Source of the DNA: Candidatus Thiodiazotropha endoloripes | GTDB lineage: Bacteria; Pseudomonadota; Gammaproteobacteria; Chromatiales; Chromatiaceae | Assembly: GCF_001708965.1 (NCBI RefSeq) | Contig: NZ_LVJW01000006.1 | Location: forward strand, 930,001-994,000 | Length of the DNA: 64,000 nucleotides | Direction of reading: 5' to 3' | In this document: positions 27,958 through 37,311 of the stretch, piece after piece | Layout: the number at the start of each line of letters is the position of its first letter | Position numbering within the stretch: position 1 is the first letter of the stretch | Notes under the pieces: generated by a model | The model's database searches: none | What the model was told of the DNA's origin: nothing | The model's input: only the letters and a program-made list of their open reading frames with translations | Translations under genes and position numbers: made by a program

Positions 27958-27970
27958 AGCCTGTTAACAT
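27955..27970. repeat. Repeat end overlapping the dioxygenase-like stop codon
   Basis: TAGAGCCTGTTAACA matches the tip TAGGGCCTGTTAACA of the terminal repeat with one change. Its first three bases are the stop codon of the preceding gene, so an insertion may have set that C-terminus. Confidence 0.5.
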
Positions 27971-28008
27971 ATATTCCACAACCAATACCAAGCTGAAACG
28001 ATTGTACG

Positions 28009-28380
28009 ATGATATCTTTAATAATCATATTCGGAGCTCTGATACTGATTGCAGGTCTTATTATCCTGATCAGCCCGGAAATCATTTTAGATTACCTAAA
28101 GAACAATCAGGATAAGCCGTGGCTTCACATCCTGGCTGTCACTGTCAGACTGATCCTGGGAATAGTTCTGATCAGCCAGGCAGCACAATCGAAGTATCCC
28201 TTGATCATTGAAATCCTCGGCTGGCTGTCGATTGTTGCCGCCGTTGTGTTAACCGTAGTCGGTCGAAAAGGATTCCACAGATTGATGGCCTGGGCACTAT
28301 CCATTGCAAAGAGTTATGGCCGGGTTGGTGGCCTGATAGCCACTGCATTTGGCCTATTTCTGATCCATGCCTTTGTGTAA
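28009..28380 (+). CDS. Small four-helix membrane protein of unknown function
   Basis: A 123-residue protein, almost entirely hydrophobic, with segments near residues 3-24, 40-58, 63-84 and 104-122, and a short basic loop (GRKGFHRLM). I recognise no family. It ends 2 bp before the AraC-type regulator start, implying cotranscription and coupled translation, so it may be controlled by or related to that regulator. Confidence 0.7.
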   Translation: MISLIIIFGALILIAGLIILISPEIILDYLKNNQDKPWLHILAVTVRLILGIVLISQAAQSKYPLIIEILGWLSIVAAVVLTVVGRKGFHRLMAWALSIAKSYGRVGGLIATAFGLFLIHAFV

Positions 28381-28382
28381 CC

Positions 28383-29405
28383 ATGCCTAGCAGCACCGAC
28401 ACTGATCGTCTGAAGCTACTTGCCGAAGAGAATCAACATCGCTCCTGGGTCGATTACGGATCAGCCAAACCGTCACACCCCCTGTTAGACCGGTACATAG
28501 CCAGTTACACCTACTCCATAGGCTCTCTGCACGAGCAGGAAGCCAAACTGATCACTCGTGCCTATCCCACTGTAATGACCCAACTCTACTTCGAGTTTTC
28601 TGGTGGACTGAGTGAAATACGTGGACAGGGACACGGTTTTGCCCAGCTAAAAAGACCAGCCTCAGCCACTACAAAATCAGAAGCAGGCTACGAAATTGCT
28701 AAACGCACCTACATCAAACTGGGTCTGGGGCAATGGTTCGATATCTATCAACTCGCCAGTAAGAAACAATCCAGGCCGATCAAGAACCTTAAAGTGGACC
28801 TCTATCCGATAACCTTCTACGAACTCTTTCAATATGCTCCTAGAGAGTTCGACCAAGAAGACCTGCAACTGGCCGATCTTTTAGGTCAAACCACCAGCAG
28901 CCTGATGTTGGAGGAGATGGAAGCCGCTGATACCGGCCAGGCGTTGATCGCGATAGTTGAACGCTACTTCCTTCAACATCTGTGGCAACAGATCAACAAC
29001 CAACGCCTCGAGATCAACAGCATCTCACCATCAGACAGCAACAGTCATCTGACCACTACTGCCAAGGGTTTTACGCCACCCCTTCCAAGCCTGCAACAGA
29101 GCCTTTCCGAACAGGCGCAATATTATCAAAAGAGTGAACGCTGGCTGCAAAAACGCTACGCAGAAGTCTATGGCATGTCTTTCAAACAGATCCAGAGCAA
29201 CCTGAGATTCCAGCAAACCCATCAACAACTTTGGTATACCTTATCGAAAGGAGAGTCCATCAATCTGACTGAACTGGCCTATCACAGCGGTTATTTTGAT
29301 CAGGCTCATTTCATCAAGGATTTCAAACGCTACACCGGCATGACACCCGGCCAATACCTCAAAACAAATTTTGACCAACAGAGCCAATATCTCTGGTACT
29401 GGTGA
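28383..29405 (+). CDS. AraC-family transcriptional regulator
   Basis: A 340-residue protein. The C-terminal third is an AraC double helix-turn-helix: SERWLQKRYAEVYGMSFKQI (first), then LTELAYHSGYFDQAHFIKDF with FKRYTGMTPGQYLK (second, the most conserved AraC motif). The N-terminal 200 residues (RAYPTVMTQLYFEFSGG and VDLYPITFYELFQ) resemble the ligand-sensing half of DUF6597-type AraC regulators. Ligand unknown. Its last 47 bp overlap the 3' end of the convergent CPBP gene. Possible targets include the dioxygenase-like gene two positions upstream. Confidence 0.88.
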   Translation: MPSSTDTDRLKLLAEENQHRSWVDYGSAKPSHPLLDRYIASYTYSIGSLHEQEAKLITRAYPTVMTQLYFEFSGGLSEIRGQGHGFAQLKRPASATTKSEAGYEIAKRTYIKLGLGQWFDIYQLASKKQSRPIKNLKVDLYPITFYELFQYAPREFDQEDLQLADLLGQTTSSLMLEEMEAADTGQALIAIVERYFLQHLWQQINNQRLEINSISPSDSNSHLTTTAKGFTPPLPSLQQSLSEQAQYYQKSERWLQKRYAEVYGMSFKQIQSNLRFQQTHQQLWYTLSKGESINLTELAYHSGYFDQAHFIKDFKRYTGMTPGQYLKTNFDQQSQYLWYW

Positions 29406-30225
29406 TTTCCGGTTCTCTCTTGCGCATGAACAGGGGCCATTGATTACGGATAATCACCAGAGCAAAGACAATCAGCACAATCGTCTGAATACTCTTTGTC
29501 TGTTGCGTCATACTCAGCATCTCCTGAGATAGATTGACAACAAAGTGAAACAGAATCGCCACCAGGATACTGCGCTGATTGATATGACAGACCCAGCTGA
29601 TGATCACACCCAATACTGCGGTACTAACATAGAAATTAACCGCATACCATGGGCTAATCTGGTAGATCTCATATTGATACGATTCATTCACCCACAACAG
29701 CGGCAGATGCCAGGCAGACCAAAGCAGTCCGAACAGCAGTGAAGCTGAAAGAAAGCTTCGCCCTTTCTCAAGACTCTCAAATCCATAACCCCGCCATCCC
29801 AACTCCTCAAACAGGGCGGCCAGAAACAGCAACAACAATACCGGCACAAAACCACTGCTGAACGAAAACGCCTCCGAGACCTGAAACTGATCGACAGAGC
29901 CACCAACACCCAGCGAGACCACAATCGACAACAGCACAGAGAGCGGCATCAATATCAGGGAAAGAAGAAATACCCCGGGCCTGATCAGTCTGAGACTGAA
30001 CAGACGACATTTGAAATCCCTACGCAACGCATCCTCCGGCTGCCGCCATATCAACACAACAGCAACCATCGCCGGCACCATCAATCCAAGCAGCATGGGC
30101 AGCATATAGTAATCCATCCATTCAGCTTGGAAGCTCATGACACCGCCCACACTCCAGAAGACTCCTGTACCTGCAAACACCGTCAGAAAATATTTTTTCG
30201 CTTGATAGTTAAATCTTTCACTCAT
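29359..30225 (-). CDS. CPBP-family intramembrane metalloprotease
   Basis: A 288-residue polytopic membrane protein. The family motif EELGWRGYGFESL (EExxxR) lies near residue 140, SAWHLPLLW supplies the second motif and VAILFHFVVN the third His. This family includes Rce1-like prenyl-protein peptidases and bacteriocin-immunity proteases. Start set at the ATG at 30225, with GAGGATGTGGCA in front. Its final 47 bp overlap the AraC-type gene on the other strand, an unusual convergent coding overlap. Substrate unknown. Confidence 0.85.
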   Translation of the reverse strand: MSERFNYQAKKYFLTVFAGTGVFWSVGGVMSFQAEWMDYYMLPMLLGLMVPAMVAVVLIWRQPEDALRRDFKCRLFSLRLIRPGVFLLSLILMPLSVLLSIVVSLGVGGSVDQFQVSEAFSFSSGFVPVLLLLFLAALFEELGWRGYGFESLEKGRSFLSASLLFGLLWSAWHLPLLWVNESYQYEIYQISPWYAVNFYVSTAVLGVIISWVCHINQRSILVAILFHFVVNLSQEMLSMTQQTKSIQTIVLIVFALVIIRNQWPLFMRKREPEITSTRDIGSVGQNLF

Positions 30226-30279
30226 TGCCACATCCTCTCTATCAAAAATCGGGTCGCCAGAAAAACATGCGAAGCCGGG

Positions 30280-31029
30280 TTAAAACTCATAAAAGATGCC
30301 AGCGTAGAGAGTCCACTGATCCTGCCTGGTGGTTAACGGACTGTCATTGATCTCATCCGTCATCCATTGGTATTCAGCACTGGCAATCAACGAGTATCGG
30401 TCATTGAAACGCTTCACAGCGTTGACACCGGCAAACAGGTTGTAACTCTCATCCGCCGTGTAGACTGGACGCACCGAAGTCGCCTCATCCGCAGTCACGC
30501 CAAAGTAGTAGTCGGTCTTCTTTCGGCTCCAGTATTCCGCTCCACCAAACCAGTTGACCATGTAGGTCGAACTGGTCAGTAACGAGCGCTCATACTCAAG
30601 CCGACCAGTGAATCCGTTATGCGTATCGGAAATATCATGCATCAGCTTGGCCTTGGTCTGTCCGCCCAGCAGACTCACCTCATAGACCAGACCAGCCTCC
30701 CAGGCCTGATCCCTGTCCCGCATGCCCTTCAGCGCATCACTGTCGTCGCTCTCATAACCATCGAAGGTACGGCGAACCTCCAATGCCAGACTCTGAGTCT
30801 CCCCCTCAAAGAAGCGATAACCGGCATCGATTCCCTGCAGATAGAAACGGTCATAATCGACCAGCAGAAGCGGCAGCAGATAGTAATCCTGGCCGACATC
30901 CTCATAAAAACTGCTATTGGCCGAGGCCACCACGCCGAATTCCACTCGCTGCTCTGCAGCAAGGGAAACACTCATGGACAGAGAGAACAGCCCCATCAGG
31001 GCCAGGTGTTTTTTCGGATTTTGTAACAT
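30280..31029 (-). CDS. MipA/OmpV-like outer-membrane protein
   Basis: A 249-residue protein with a signal peptide (LALMGLFSLSMSVSLAA) and alternating aromatic strands typical of a small beta-barrel: YYLLPLLLVDYDRFYLQGIDAGYRFF is the region most like MipA/OmpV, and the chain ends in aromatic Phe (YAGIFYEF), the usual barrel terminus. Family members serve as outer-membrane scaffold or porin-like proteins. The ribosome-binding site AGGAGAAAAGCC is good. The downstream neighbour on the same strand is the CPBP protease gene, about 55 bp away. Confidence 0.78.
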   Translation of the reverse strand: MLQNPKKHLALMGLFSLSMSVSLAAEQRVEFGVVASANSSFYEDVGQDYYLLPLLLVDYDRFYLQGIDAGYRFFEGETQSLALEVRRTFDGYESDDSDALKGMRDRDQAWEAGLVYEVSLLGGQTKAKLMHDISDTHNGFTGRLEYERSLLTSSTYMVNWFGGAEYWSRKKTDYYFGVTADEATSVRPVYTADESYNLFAGVNAVKRFNDRYSLIASAEYQWMTDEINDSPLTTRQDQWTLYAGIFYEF

Positions 31030-31136
31030 GGCTTTTCTCCTTCAATACTCCGATGATGGAAAAAGCATAAATCCCCACTCAGGATAAAAATTGTAAAAAC
31101 CCGAACAGATGAAAAAAACTGGCACGCTGGGAATAA

Positions 31137-31148
31137 CCCTAGCTAGGG
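31137..31148. promoter_or_regulatory. Perfect 12-bp palindrome between divergent genes
   Basis: CCCTAGCTAGGG lies between the MipA-like gene and the Gly/Ala-rich gene, 75 bp before the latter's start codon. It is a plausible protein-binding site; no regulator is identified. Confidence 0.35.
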
Positions 31149-31223
31149 ATATCTCCAATACACCACCATATGGATTAACAGCTAGGATGGAGGTCCTTAA
31201 GATCGTTTTGTGGAGACCCGATC

Positions 31224-32129
31224 ATGTCAGATTCAGCAGGTGGTGTTGGCGGATCTTCTGGCGGTTCCGGTATTGGTGGTGATAGTGGCATGGGCGGGGG
31301 ATCTGACAGCAGCACATCAGAGAGTATCGGCGGATTGAATTCCGGTATTTCCGGTATCGGAAACTCTTTGGAAGATTCCAAGACCTCCTGCCACAGCTCC
31401 ACAGGCTCCAATCTGGCAAACAGCCCAACGACTGCAGATACTCTTAGCCAGTCAGCAACCACTGCAGATCTGCTCAGTAGCGCTCCCACAACGGCAGAGC
31501 AGTTAAGCACCGCACCAACGCCAGCAACTCAGTTGGCCGGTCAAGCTCCAGCACCAAACGACAACAGTGGACTGACTGATCAAGCCGAAGCCGGCCTGCA
31601 GGGTCTCTCAGCCTTGGCTGCGAGAGAAGGCATTGGCGCCGAACGTGCTCGCAACGGATACAATGCAGCCGTATCCCAGATGGACCCTAAAGATGTGCAG
31701 GGCCGAACCGCAGCCAAAGCCACAGCACGAGCAGCAACACCGCCTGCCACGCGCACTGTGATCGAAGCCACACGACCTGGACTAGGGCCAAAGCCCGGAT
31801 CAGTAGCCTCTGCCAACAAAACCAACATTGGAGCCAACCAGCTGGCTGGCAGACTGGGCAACATCGGTAGAGATTTTGCCGTGGCCGGCGTCGCCCTCGG
31901 TGCAGCCCGCATTGCCACAGCCGACAACAAGACCGAAGAGGCTGCCCGGGTTGCCGGGGGCGCACTTGGGGGTATCGCGGCCGGGTCACTGGTCGGTGCT
32001 AAGTTGGGTGCCCTGGGGGCCAATCCTATCACCATTGGCGCTGGTGCTGTCATAGGTGGGATCGTGGGAGGCATTGCCGGCGAAAAGGCTGTGGATGCAG
32101 CCATAGGCTGGGCTAAAAGCTGGTTTTAG
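31224..32129 (+). CDS. Gly/Ser- and Ala/Thr-rich protein with C-terminal glycine-zipper segment, unknown function
   Basis: A 301-residue low-complexity protein. Residues 1-50 are Gly/Ser repeats (GGSSGGSGIGGDSGMGGGSD). Residues 60-110 hold four imperfect units of the form PTTAxxLSxxA. The middle is Ala/Arg-rich. Residues 205-300 carry a Gly/Ala small-residue helix pattern (GGALGGIAAGSLVGAKLGAL and GAGAVIGGIVGGIAGEKAVD) like glycine-zipper membrane inserters. No signal peptide. A GGAG ribosome-binding site and a correctly phased stop support a real gene. This architecture occurs in pore-forming toxins and injected effectors but also in harmless envelope proteins; I do not assign a function. 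Confidence 0.75.
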   Translation: MSDSAGGVGGSSGGSGIGGDSGMGGGSDSSTSESIGGLNSGISGIGNSLEDSKTSCHSSTGSNLANSPTTADTLSQSATTADLLSSAPTTAEQLSTAPTPATQLAGQAPAPNDNSGLTDQAEAGLQGLSALAAREGIGAERARNGYNAAVSQMDPKDVQGRTAAKATARAATPPATRTVIEATRPGLGPKPGSVASANKTNIGANQLAGRLGNIGRDFAVAGVALGAARIATADNKTEEAARVAGGALGGIAAGSLVGAKLGALGANPITIGAGAVIGGIVGGIAGEKAVDAAIGWAKSWF

Positions 32130-32165
32130 AACCTCAAACAGTGATTCCTGGTAGAGTAAGCGAGT

Positions 32166-32468
32166 ATGGAACTGGTAAAAATAGATAGAGTCAGAGAATC
32201 ACTGATCAATCAACACACCACTCCAGCCAGAGAGTATCAGTGGCAAAGCCTGAGCAAGGCCACCATCAGCCGTGCAACACCGACACTGTTTGATGAGCTT
32301 TCAATTATTTTCGATACTCCGGATGGTCCGGTTTATGTAACAGAGGTGGATCCGGGATTTGTCCCTTTGATTGATGCACTCTCCTTGGATAAGCAACTTC
32401 CTGATGACTGGTATGTTCAGGTAGAAGCCGGGGCTATCTTTACGCTTTCCCTACCAAGCAGTAACTGA
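32166..32468 (+). CDS. Small protein following the Gly/Ala-rich gene, unknown function
   Basis: A 100-residue mostly soluble protein (MELVKIDRVRESLINQ, then LFDELSIIFDTPDGPVYVTE, DWYVQVEAGAIFTLSL). The order alpha helix then beta strands suggests a compact domain. It starts 36 bp after the Gly/Ala-rich gene on the same strand and is probably cotranscribed. A role as its partner, chaperone or immunity protein is only positional inference. No recognised family. Confidence 0.65.
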   Translation: MELVKIDRVRESLINQHTTPAREYQWQSLSKATISRATPTLFDELSIIFDTPDGPVYVTEVDPGFVPLIDALSLDKQLPDDWYVQVEAGAIFTLSLPSSN

Positions 32469-32562
32469 GTCCTAGTAGTTGGCCCGGACAGGCCCTAGGT
32501 TAATATCACTCTGATCTTAACCCTTCAATCAGTTTGATTATCTGTAATTCCAGCCCTTCCGC

Positions 32563-35500
32563 TCAAACAGGAGAGGTAAGGGATTCATGCGCCAGATCTT
32601 CATGTTGTGTCTTCAGGAACCGGGTAATCTCTTCCGGTTTTTTTGGTTTACTGAAAAGGTAGCCTTGGGCAAAGTCGCAATGCTGATGTGCCAACATATC
32701 GAACTGCTCTTCAGTCTCGACACCTTCCGCAATAACTTTCAGGCCCAAACCATGCGCCATGGCGATCGCAGCATTGACTAACTCATGATCGGTAACATCG
32801 ACGGTAATATCATTGATAAAGCTGCGATCGATTTTCAATACATTGAATGGGTAGCTGCGCAGGTAACTTAGGGAAGAGTAGCCTGTACCGAAATCATCCA
32901 TGGCGATACTGATACCCAATTTGCTGATTGCGGTGACCGCTTCATCCACATAGGAGAGGCCACTCATCAAGACACCTTCGGTTATCTCCAATTCGAGGGT
33001 TTCGGGAGCGACTTTCAGATCAGTGATTACCTGCTGTATAAAAGCCACCAGATTCGGATCTCTGAATTGTCGCGGTGACAAATTGATGGCAACCGTGAAT
33101 GGCCCAGAGACCAAGCGACGCCACTCGACCGCCTTGGCTAGCGCCTCCCTGATTACAAACTCTCCAATAGGCACAATCATACCCGTCTGCTCTGCAACGG
33201 GAATGAAATCCTCTGGGCCCACCTGACCCAACTTAGGGTTCTTCCAGCGAAGTAGCGCCTCCACACCAATCACCTGTCGATTACTGATTGAGACCTGTGG
33301 TTGATAGACAAGGCTGAACTCTTTGCGGTCCAGAGCGCCATGAAGTTGCTCCTCCAGCTGAAGTCGCTGTGAAAGGTTTCGATTCATTGAGTCGGTAAAG
33401 TAAGAATAGGTGTTCCGCCCCAACGCTTTGGAGTGATACATGGCCGAATCGGCGTTACGTAACAGTTCCGAAGGCTGCTTGCCATCATCAGGATAGACAG
33501 CGATACCGACACTGGTGGTCAATAGTAGCTCCCTATTATCGATACTGAATGGTCGACGGAAATCATCGATCAAATGCTTCACCACTGAGTTGGCATCCAA
33601 TGGATCTTCAAGTCCGGCCAGTATGATGATGAACTCATCGCCTCCCAGCCTGCCGACCGTATCACCCTGGCGAATGGATTGCTGAAGGCGTTCTGCCGCC
33701 TGAATCAAAAGGGTATCGCCCATCTCGTGGCCAAGACTGTCATTAACTTTCTTGAAGTCATCCAGATCGATAAAAAGCACAGCTACCCGGCTGCCGTTCC
33801 GGTCAGCCTCTTTCACCAACTGCCCCAGCCTGTCGAGACTCAAAAATCGATTCGGCAGTGAAGTCAGGCCATCGAAATGGGCCTGCTGCAGGATCTTCTC
33901 AGCCTGCTTTTTCTGTAGAGTGATATCTTCTTTAATCGCGAGATAGTGAAAATCACCTCCAGCTCTACCAGTCACCGGGGCGATATAAACATGCTCCCAG
34001 TAGATCTCACCGTTTTTCTTACGATTCTGAAGCTCACCCTGCCAAGTCCGTCCGCTCGTAATGGCATCCCAGAGCTCATTGTAGAGCAGCTTCGGCGTCA
34101 GATTCGATTTAAGGATGCTGGGCTTTTGTCCACGCAGCTCTTCAGCACTGTAACCGCTGATCTTCTGTAACGTAGTGTTGACGTACTCGATCTTGCCGTT
34201 TTTATCCGTAATCATCACTGACACTGGGCTCTGCTCAACGGCTTGTGACAGAAGATGAATCTGCGCCTGAGCTGTTTTCAACTGGGTCAGGTCCACATCG
34301 ACACAGTACATCTCCGGTGACCCATCCTTACCACGCAACATAACATGACTGGAGAAGACAGGAACCTTCGAACCGTCAGCCCTTTGCAGAGTTAATTCAG
34401 CTGAAGGGATAGCCTCGCCGCCTTGCAGCCAGGCCTGGGTCTCTTTAACAACCTGTGTACGCATTGGTTCCGGGATAATCAACTCTTCAAGCTGTTGACC
34501 CAACGCCTGCTCAGCTGGGTATCCATAGAGCTGCTCACTGGCCTTGTTCCAGTAAATCACTTTACGCTCTTCGTTATAGCCCTGTACGGCAATGGCGTCG
34601 GTAGACTCAAATATCCTGCGAAACTTTGCTTCGCTCTCGGCAAGCTGGTTACGGGCCCTGACCACTTCAGATATATCCTGAGCAATAACAAGTATCTGGT
34701 TATCCCCATCCTGATCTTTCAGCGGCTTTTTGATCGACCGGTAATTACGGATCTCACCGGTTACAGCGTCCCTGCTATCTTCGTAGACGATCTCTGTTTC
34801 ACCCTTGGCCATGATGTCTAACACATTCTCCCGCATTTTCTCGGCCAGCTCTGCCGGGACACCAAAATCATGATCCGACTTACCTACCATCGCTTCCGGT
34901 TTTGTGTCGTAGAGGTCCGCTACAGCCTTGTTACAGAGCAGGAAGTCCCCCTTACCATCTTTAAGTACAAATACGTCGGGTAATTGATCGATAACATTCT
35001 TGAGCAGATTCTCACTACGCCTGAGGGACTGTTCTGTCTCATGCCGCCGGTCTATTTCACGTTGTAACTGCCTGTTCCACACCAGCACAAGCATAATTAG
35101 AACCGCCAGGCCGAGAGATATCTGTATGACCAGGCCATAGTCGGTCTTCTCCACATATTTTGTACGCACCCAGGCCTGCTGGATCTCCTGCCTCTCAGTT
35201 TGAGATATGGATTTGAGTGTCTTATTGATGATTGAAAAGAGTAGTGGACTATCTTTATCGACAAACAGCGTCAGATCCATGATAACTGACGTCTTACCCA
35301 CCACCTTGACGTTATGCATCCCCATCTCAGCAATGTGATAGCCGGCCAGGGCCATGGTCGCAAGCAAGGCATCGAATCGTCCCTGAGAGACACCTTCAAG
35401 GCCTTCCTGGATATTCTCCACTTCAATAAAACCTATATCCGGGTAACGTTCGAACAGATCCGCTGTGTAGCCGTAATCCTTGATGATCGCGATATTGCGA

Positions 35501-35985
35501 TCGTCAATGTCCTCAAGCCTTTCAACAAAATTCTGCCGGTAATCCATGATGATGACGATCGGATTCCGGCTATAGGTCTCAACCGGATTGAAATGCTGAT
35601 TGAGGATGGCATCAGCCGCATCGCCGGAAATAACCGAAACCTTACCTTGCGCGGCGCTATCCAGGGATTCAGTCCAGCTTGAAACGGGAAGGGAGACGAA
35701 CTTTAGTCCAGTCTCGCGTTCGATGACGTGAAGGTAATCGGCCACCATCCCGATATAGTTGCCATCCTCGTCAAAGGCTTCATAAGGTAACCAGTTGGGA
35801 TCACCCGTGAATCTGACTGTTTGATTTCGGTCAATCCAGTTCCTTTCTGCTGAGGTTAGCTGAAGACCTGCAGCCGGGCTCGCCATCTCGGATGAGAGAT
35901 CCGCATCAGCGAAAGTCGTTGTCAGACTTGAAAAGAGCACACCCAGAAAGCAAAAAAAAGAGAGTTTATTTATTTGATTTATCAA
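32563..35985 (-). CDS. Periplasmic-sensor PAS-GGDEF-EAL c-di-GMP protein
   Basis: A 1140-residue inner-membrane protein. Signal-like N-terminus (LSFFCFLGVLFSSLTTTFA), then a type 3 solute-binding domain at about residues 45-275 (RFTGDPNWLPYEAFDEDGNY, VNIQEGLEGVSQGRFDALLA-like), a transmembrane helix near 285-305 (LGLAVLIMLVLVWNRQ), three PAS domains (near 325, 455, 580), a GGDEF domain with intact LGGDEFIII, and an EAL domain with EALLRW, NLSPRQF, LEITEGVL, DDFGTGYSSLSYL and AEGVET. Both catalytic sets look active. The bound ligand should be a small amino-acid-like molecule by family, but is not known. It is alone on the minus strand. Confidence 0.93.
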   Translation of the reverse strand: MINQINKLSFFCFLGVLFSSLTTTFADADLSSEMASPAAGLQLTSAERNWIDRNQTVRFTGDPNWLPYEAFDEDGNYIGMVADYLHVIERETGLKFVSLPVSSWTESLDSAAQGKVSVISGDAADAILNQHFNPVETYSRNPIVIIMDYRQNFVERLEDIDDRNIAIIKDYGYTADLFERYPDIGFIEVENIQEGLEGVSQGRFDALLATMALAGYHIAEMGMHNVKVVGKTSVIMDLTLFVDKDSPLLFSIINKTLKSISQTERQEIQQAWVRTKYVEKTDYGLVIQISLGLAVLIMLVLVWNRQLQREIDRRHETEQSLRRSENLLKNVIDQLPDVFVLKDGKGDFLLCNKAVADLYDTKPEAMVGKSDHDFGVPAELAEKMRENVLDIMAKGETEIVYEDSRDAVTGEIRNYRSIKKPLKDQDGDNQILVIAQDISEVVRARNQLAESEAKFRRIFESTDAIAVQGYNEERKVIYWNKASEQLYGYPAEQALGQQLEELIIPEPMRTQVVKETQAWLQGGEAIPSAELTLQRADGSKVPVFSSHVMLRGKDGSPEMYCVDVDLTQLKTAQAQIHLLSQAVEQSPVSVMITDKNGKIEYVNTTLQKISGYSAEELRGQKPSILKSNLTPKLLYNELWDAITSGRTWQGELQNRKKNGEIYWEHVYIAPVTGRAGGDFHYLAIKEDITLQKKQAEKILQQAHFDGLTSLPNRFLSLDRLGQLVKEADRNGSRVAVLFIDLDDFKKVNDSLGHEMGDTLLIQAAERLQQSIRQGDTVGRLGGDEFIIILAGLEDPLDANSVVKHLIDDFRRPFSIDNRELLLTTSVGIAVYPDDGKQPSELLRNADSAMYHSKALGRNTYSYFTDSMNRNLSQRLQLEEQLHGALDRKEFSLVYQPQVSISNRQVIGVEALLRWKNPKLGQVGPEDFIPVAEQTGMIVPIGEFVIREALAKAVEWRRLVSGPFTVAINLSPRQFRDPNLVAFIQQVITDLKVAPETLELEITEGVLMSGLSYVDEAVTAISKLGISIAMDDFGTGYSSLSYLRSYPFNVLKIDRSFINDITVDVTDHELVNAAIAMAHGLGLKVIAEGVETEEQFDMLAHQHCDFAQGYLFSKPKKPEEITRFLKTQHEDLAHESLTSPV

Positions 35986-36341
35986 TCACTTAACCCCTTC
36001 GATACCGATCATACCAGAGATCATTCCAGCTAAACCAATCTGAGAGTTGATGTAATCCCTTATTCTTAAGTATACAGGCTAGATGGCGGCAGTCAGGAAA
36101 GGAGCATCCAGGTTAACTACCGCAACTCATCACTGCCCTCAGGGCTCTGGTGACCAAACCCCGGACTTGAGAAGAGTTAATGTTTTGTCTATGACTACCT
36201 CGCAGTTGATCCGAGGCCACAGCTTGTAGGAGGGGGGTGGGCTGTTGTGGCTTTTTTCTTCGCTCCCTGTGCTGAAGGCGAAACTATCTGTTGGTCTGGT
36301 CTTACATCGATACGATATTTCCTGTTAGCTGAGAAAATCTC
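35986..36341. other. 356-bp gap, nothing recognised
   Basis: Between two minus-strand genes. No ORF with a ribosome-binding site, no known repeat and no strong terminator found. It presumably contains the promoter of the GGDEF-EAL gene. Confidence 0.4.
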
Positions 36342-37277
36342 TCAGATCTCTACCATCACCCCCTCTCGCGCTAATTCAAAATGTGGATCCCCTTCCCTTC
36401 CCACATCATGGCTCTGTCTGGCTTCATCGAATGCCACCTCCAGATCCGCATCACTACGGGTTGGTTCGTGATGGGTAAGGAATACCCGCTTCACCCCTGC
36501 CTCCCGTGCAGCCTCAATACTGGAGGCAAAGGTGCCATGCCCCCAACCTTTGCGACTGGGATACTCGGCTTCGGTATAGGCCGTATCGATCACCAGAACA
36601 TCGGCATCACTGAAAAATTCGAGTACCCTGCTCCGTTGCTCATCCACCATCTGCTGGTAATCGGGGTAGTCCGGATCTTGTTTGTTATAGATGTTATACG
36701 GCCACTCATGGTCACCGGTAAAGACAAACACCTTGCCCTCACATTCCAGACGATATCCGAAATTGAGTACCGGATGGTTTAACAACATGCTACGTACATT
36801 GACCCCACCGACCTGTACGCTCTGACCCTCTTGAATGTTCAGATAGCTCATGCTGGCGTTGAGTTCGGCCTCACGTACCGGAAAATAGGCATATTCCATC
36901 TGTCTGGCCAACACCTCACCGATATCCCGCTGGGTAATGGGGTCGGCAGCGCCATGTATGGTGACCTCGTTTCCCGGTACGAAAATAGGTAAAAACATCG
37001 GCAGGCCCTGAATATGATCCCAGTGAGTATGGGTAATAAAGATATGGACCTTGAGGGGAAACTCGGGAATCAGACTTTGACCCAGAGGAAAAATACCTGT
37101 TCCACCATCCAAAATCAGCAGTTCGTTATTCTCGCCACGCACCTCGATACAGGTGGTATTGCCCCCATAATGAACGGTCTTGGGTCCGGGTGCCGGAATC
37201 GACCCACGCACACCCCAAAATTTAAAATGCACTTTGCTTATCCTTTCCCACTGATACAAAACAGAGGCCTTGCTCAC
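36342..37277 (-). CDS. MBL-fold metallohydrolase
   Basis: A beta-lactamase-fold hydrolase of about 300 residues. FKFWGVRGSIPAPGP near the N-terminus and YGGNTTCIEVRG are typical of the RNase Z/PhnP-like group; the metal motif THTHWDH (HxHxDH) is at about residue 80; FTGDHEWPYN and FLTHHEPTRSD supply later ligands. The frame opens with GTG at 37277; another GTG at 37232, preceded by GGGAAAGGATAAGC, would start directly before HFKFWGVRG and may be the true start. It runs with the HDOD gene upstream (35-bp gap), so joint signalling is possible. Substrate not determined. Confidence 0.85.
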   Translation of the reverse strand: MSKASVLYQWERISKVHFKFWGVRGSIPAPGPKTVHYGGNTTCIEVRGENNELLILDGGTGIFPLGQSLIPEFPLKVHIFITHTHWDHIQGLPMFLPIFVPGNEVTIHGAADPITQRDIGEVLARQMEYAYFPVREAELNASMSYLNIQEGQSVQVGGVNVRSMLLNHPVLNFGYRLECEGKVFVFTGDHEWPYNIYNKQDPDYPDYQQMVDEQRSRVLEFFSDADVLVIDTAYTEAEYPSRKGWGHGTFASSIEAAREAGVKRVFLTHHEPTRSDADLEVAFDEARQSHDVGREGDPHFELAREGVMVEI

Positions 37278-37311
37278 GTCCTAATACCAAGCAAGCACCA
37301 CTATCCATCAA

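Noticed and set aside
31119-31136. CTGGCACGCTGGG, like the -24 part of a sigma-54 promoter
   Set aside because: The -12 GC element is missing at the required distance (GAATA instead of TTGCA-like), so the match is half a site only.
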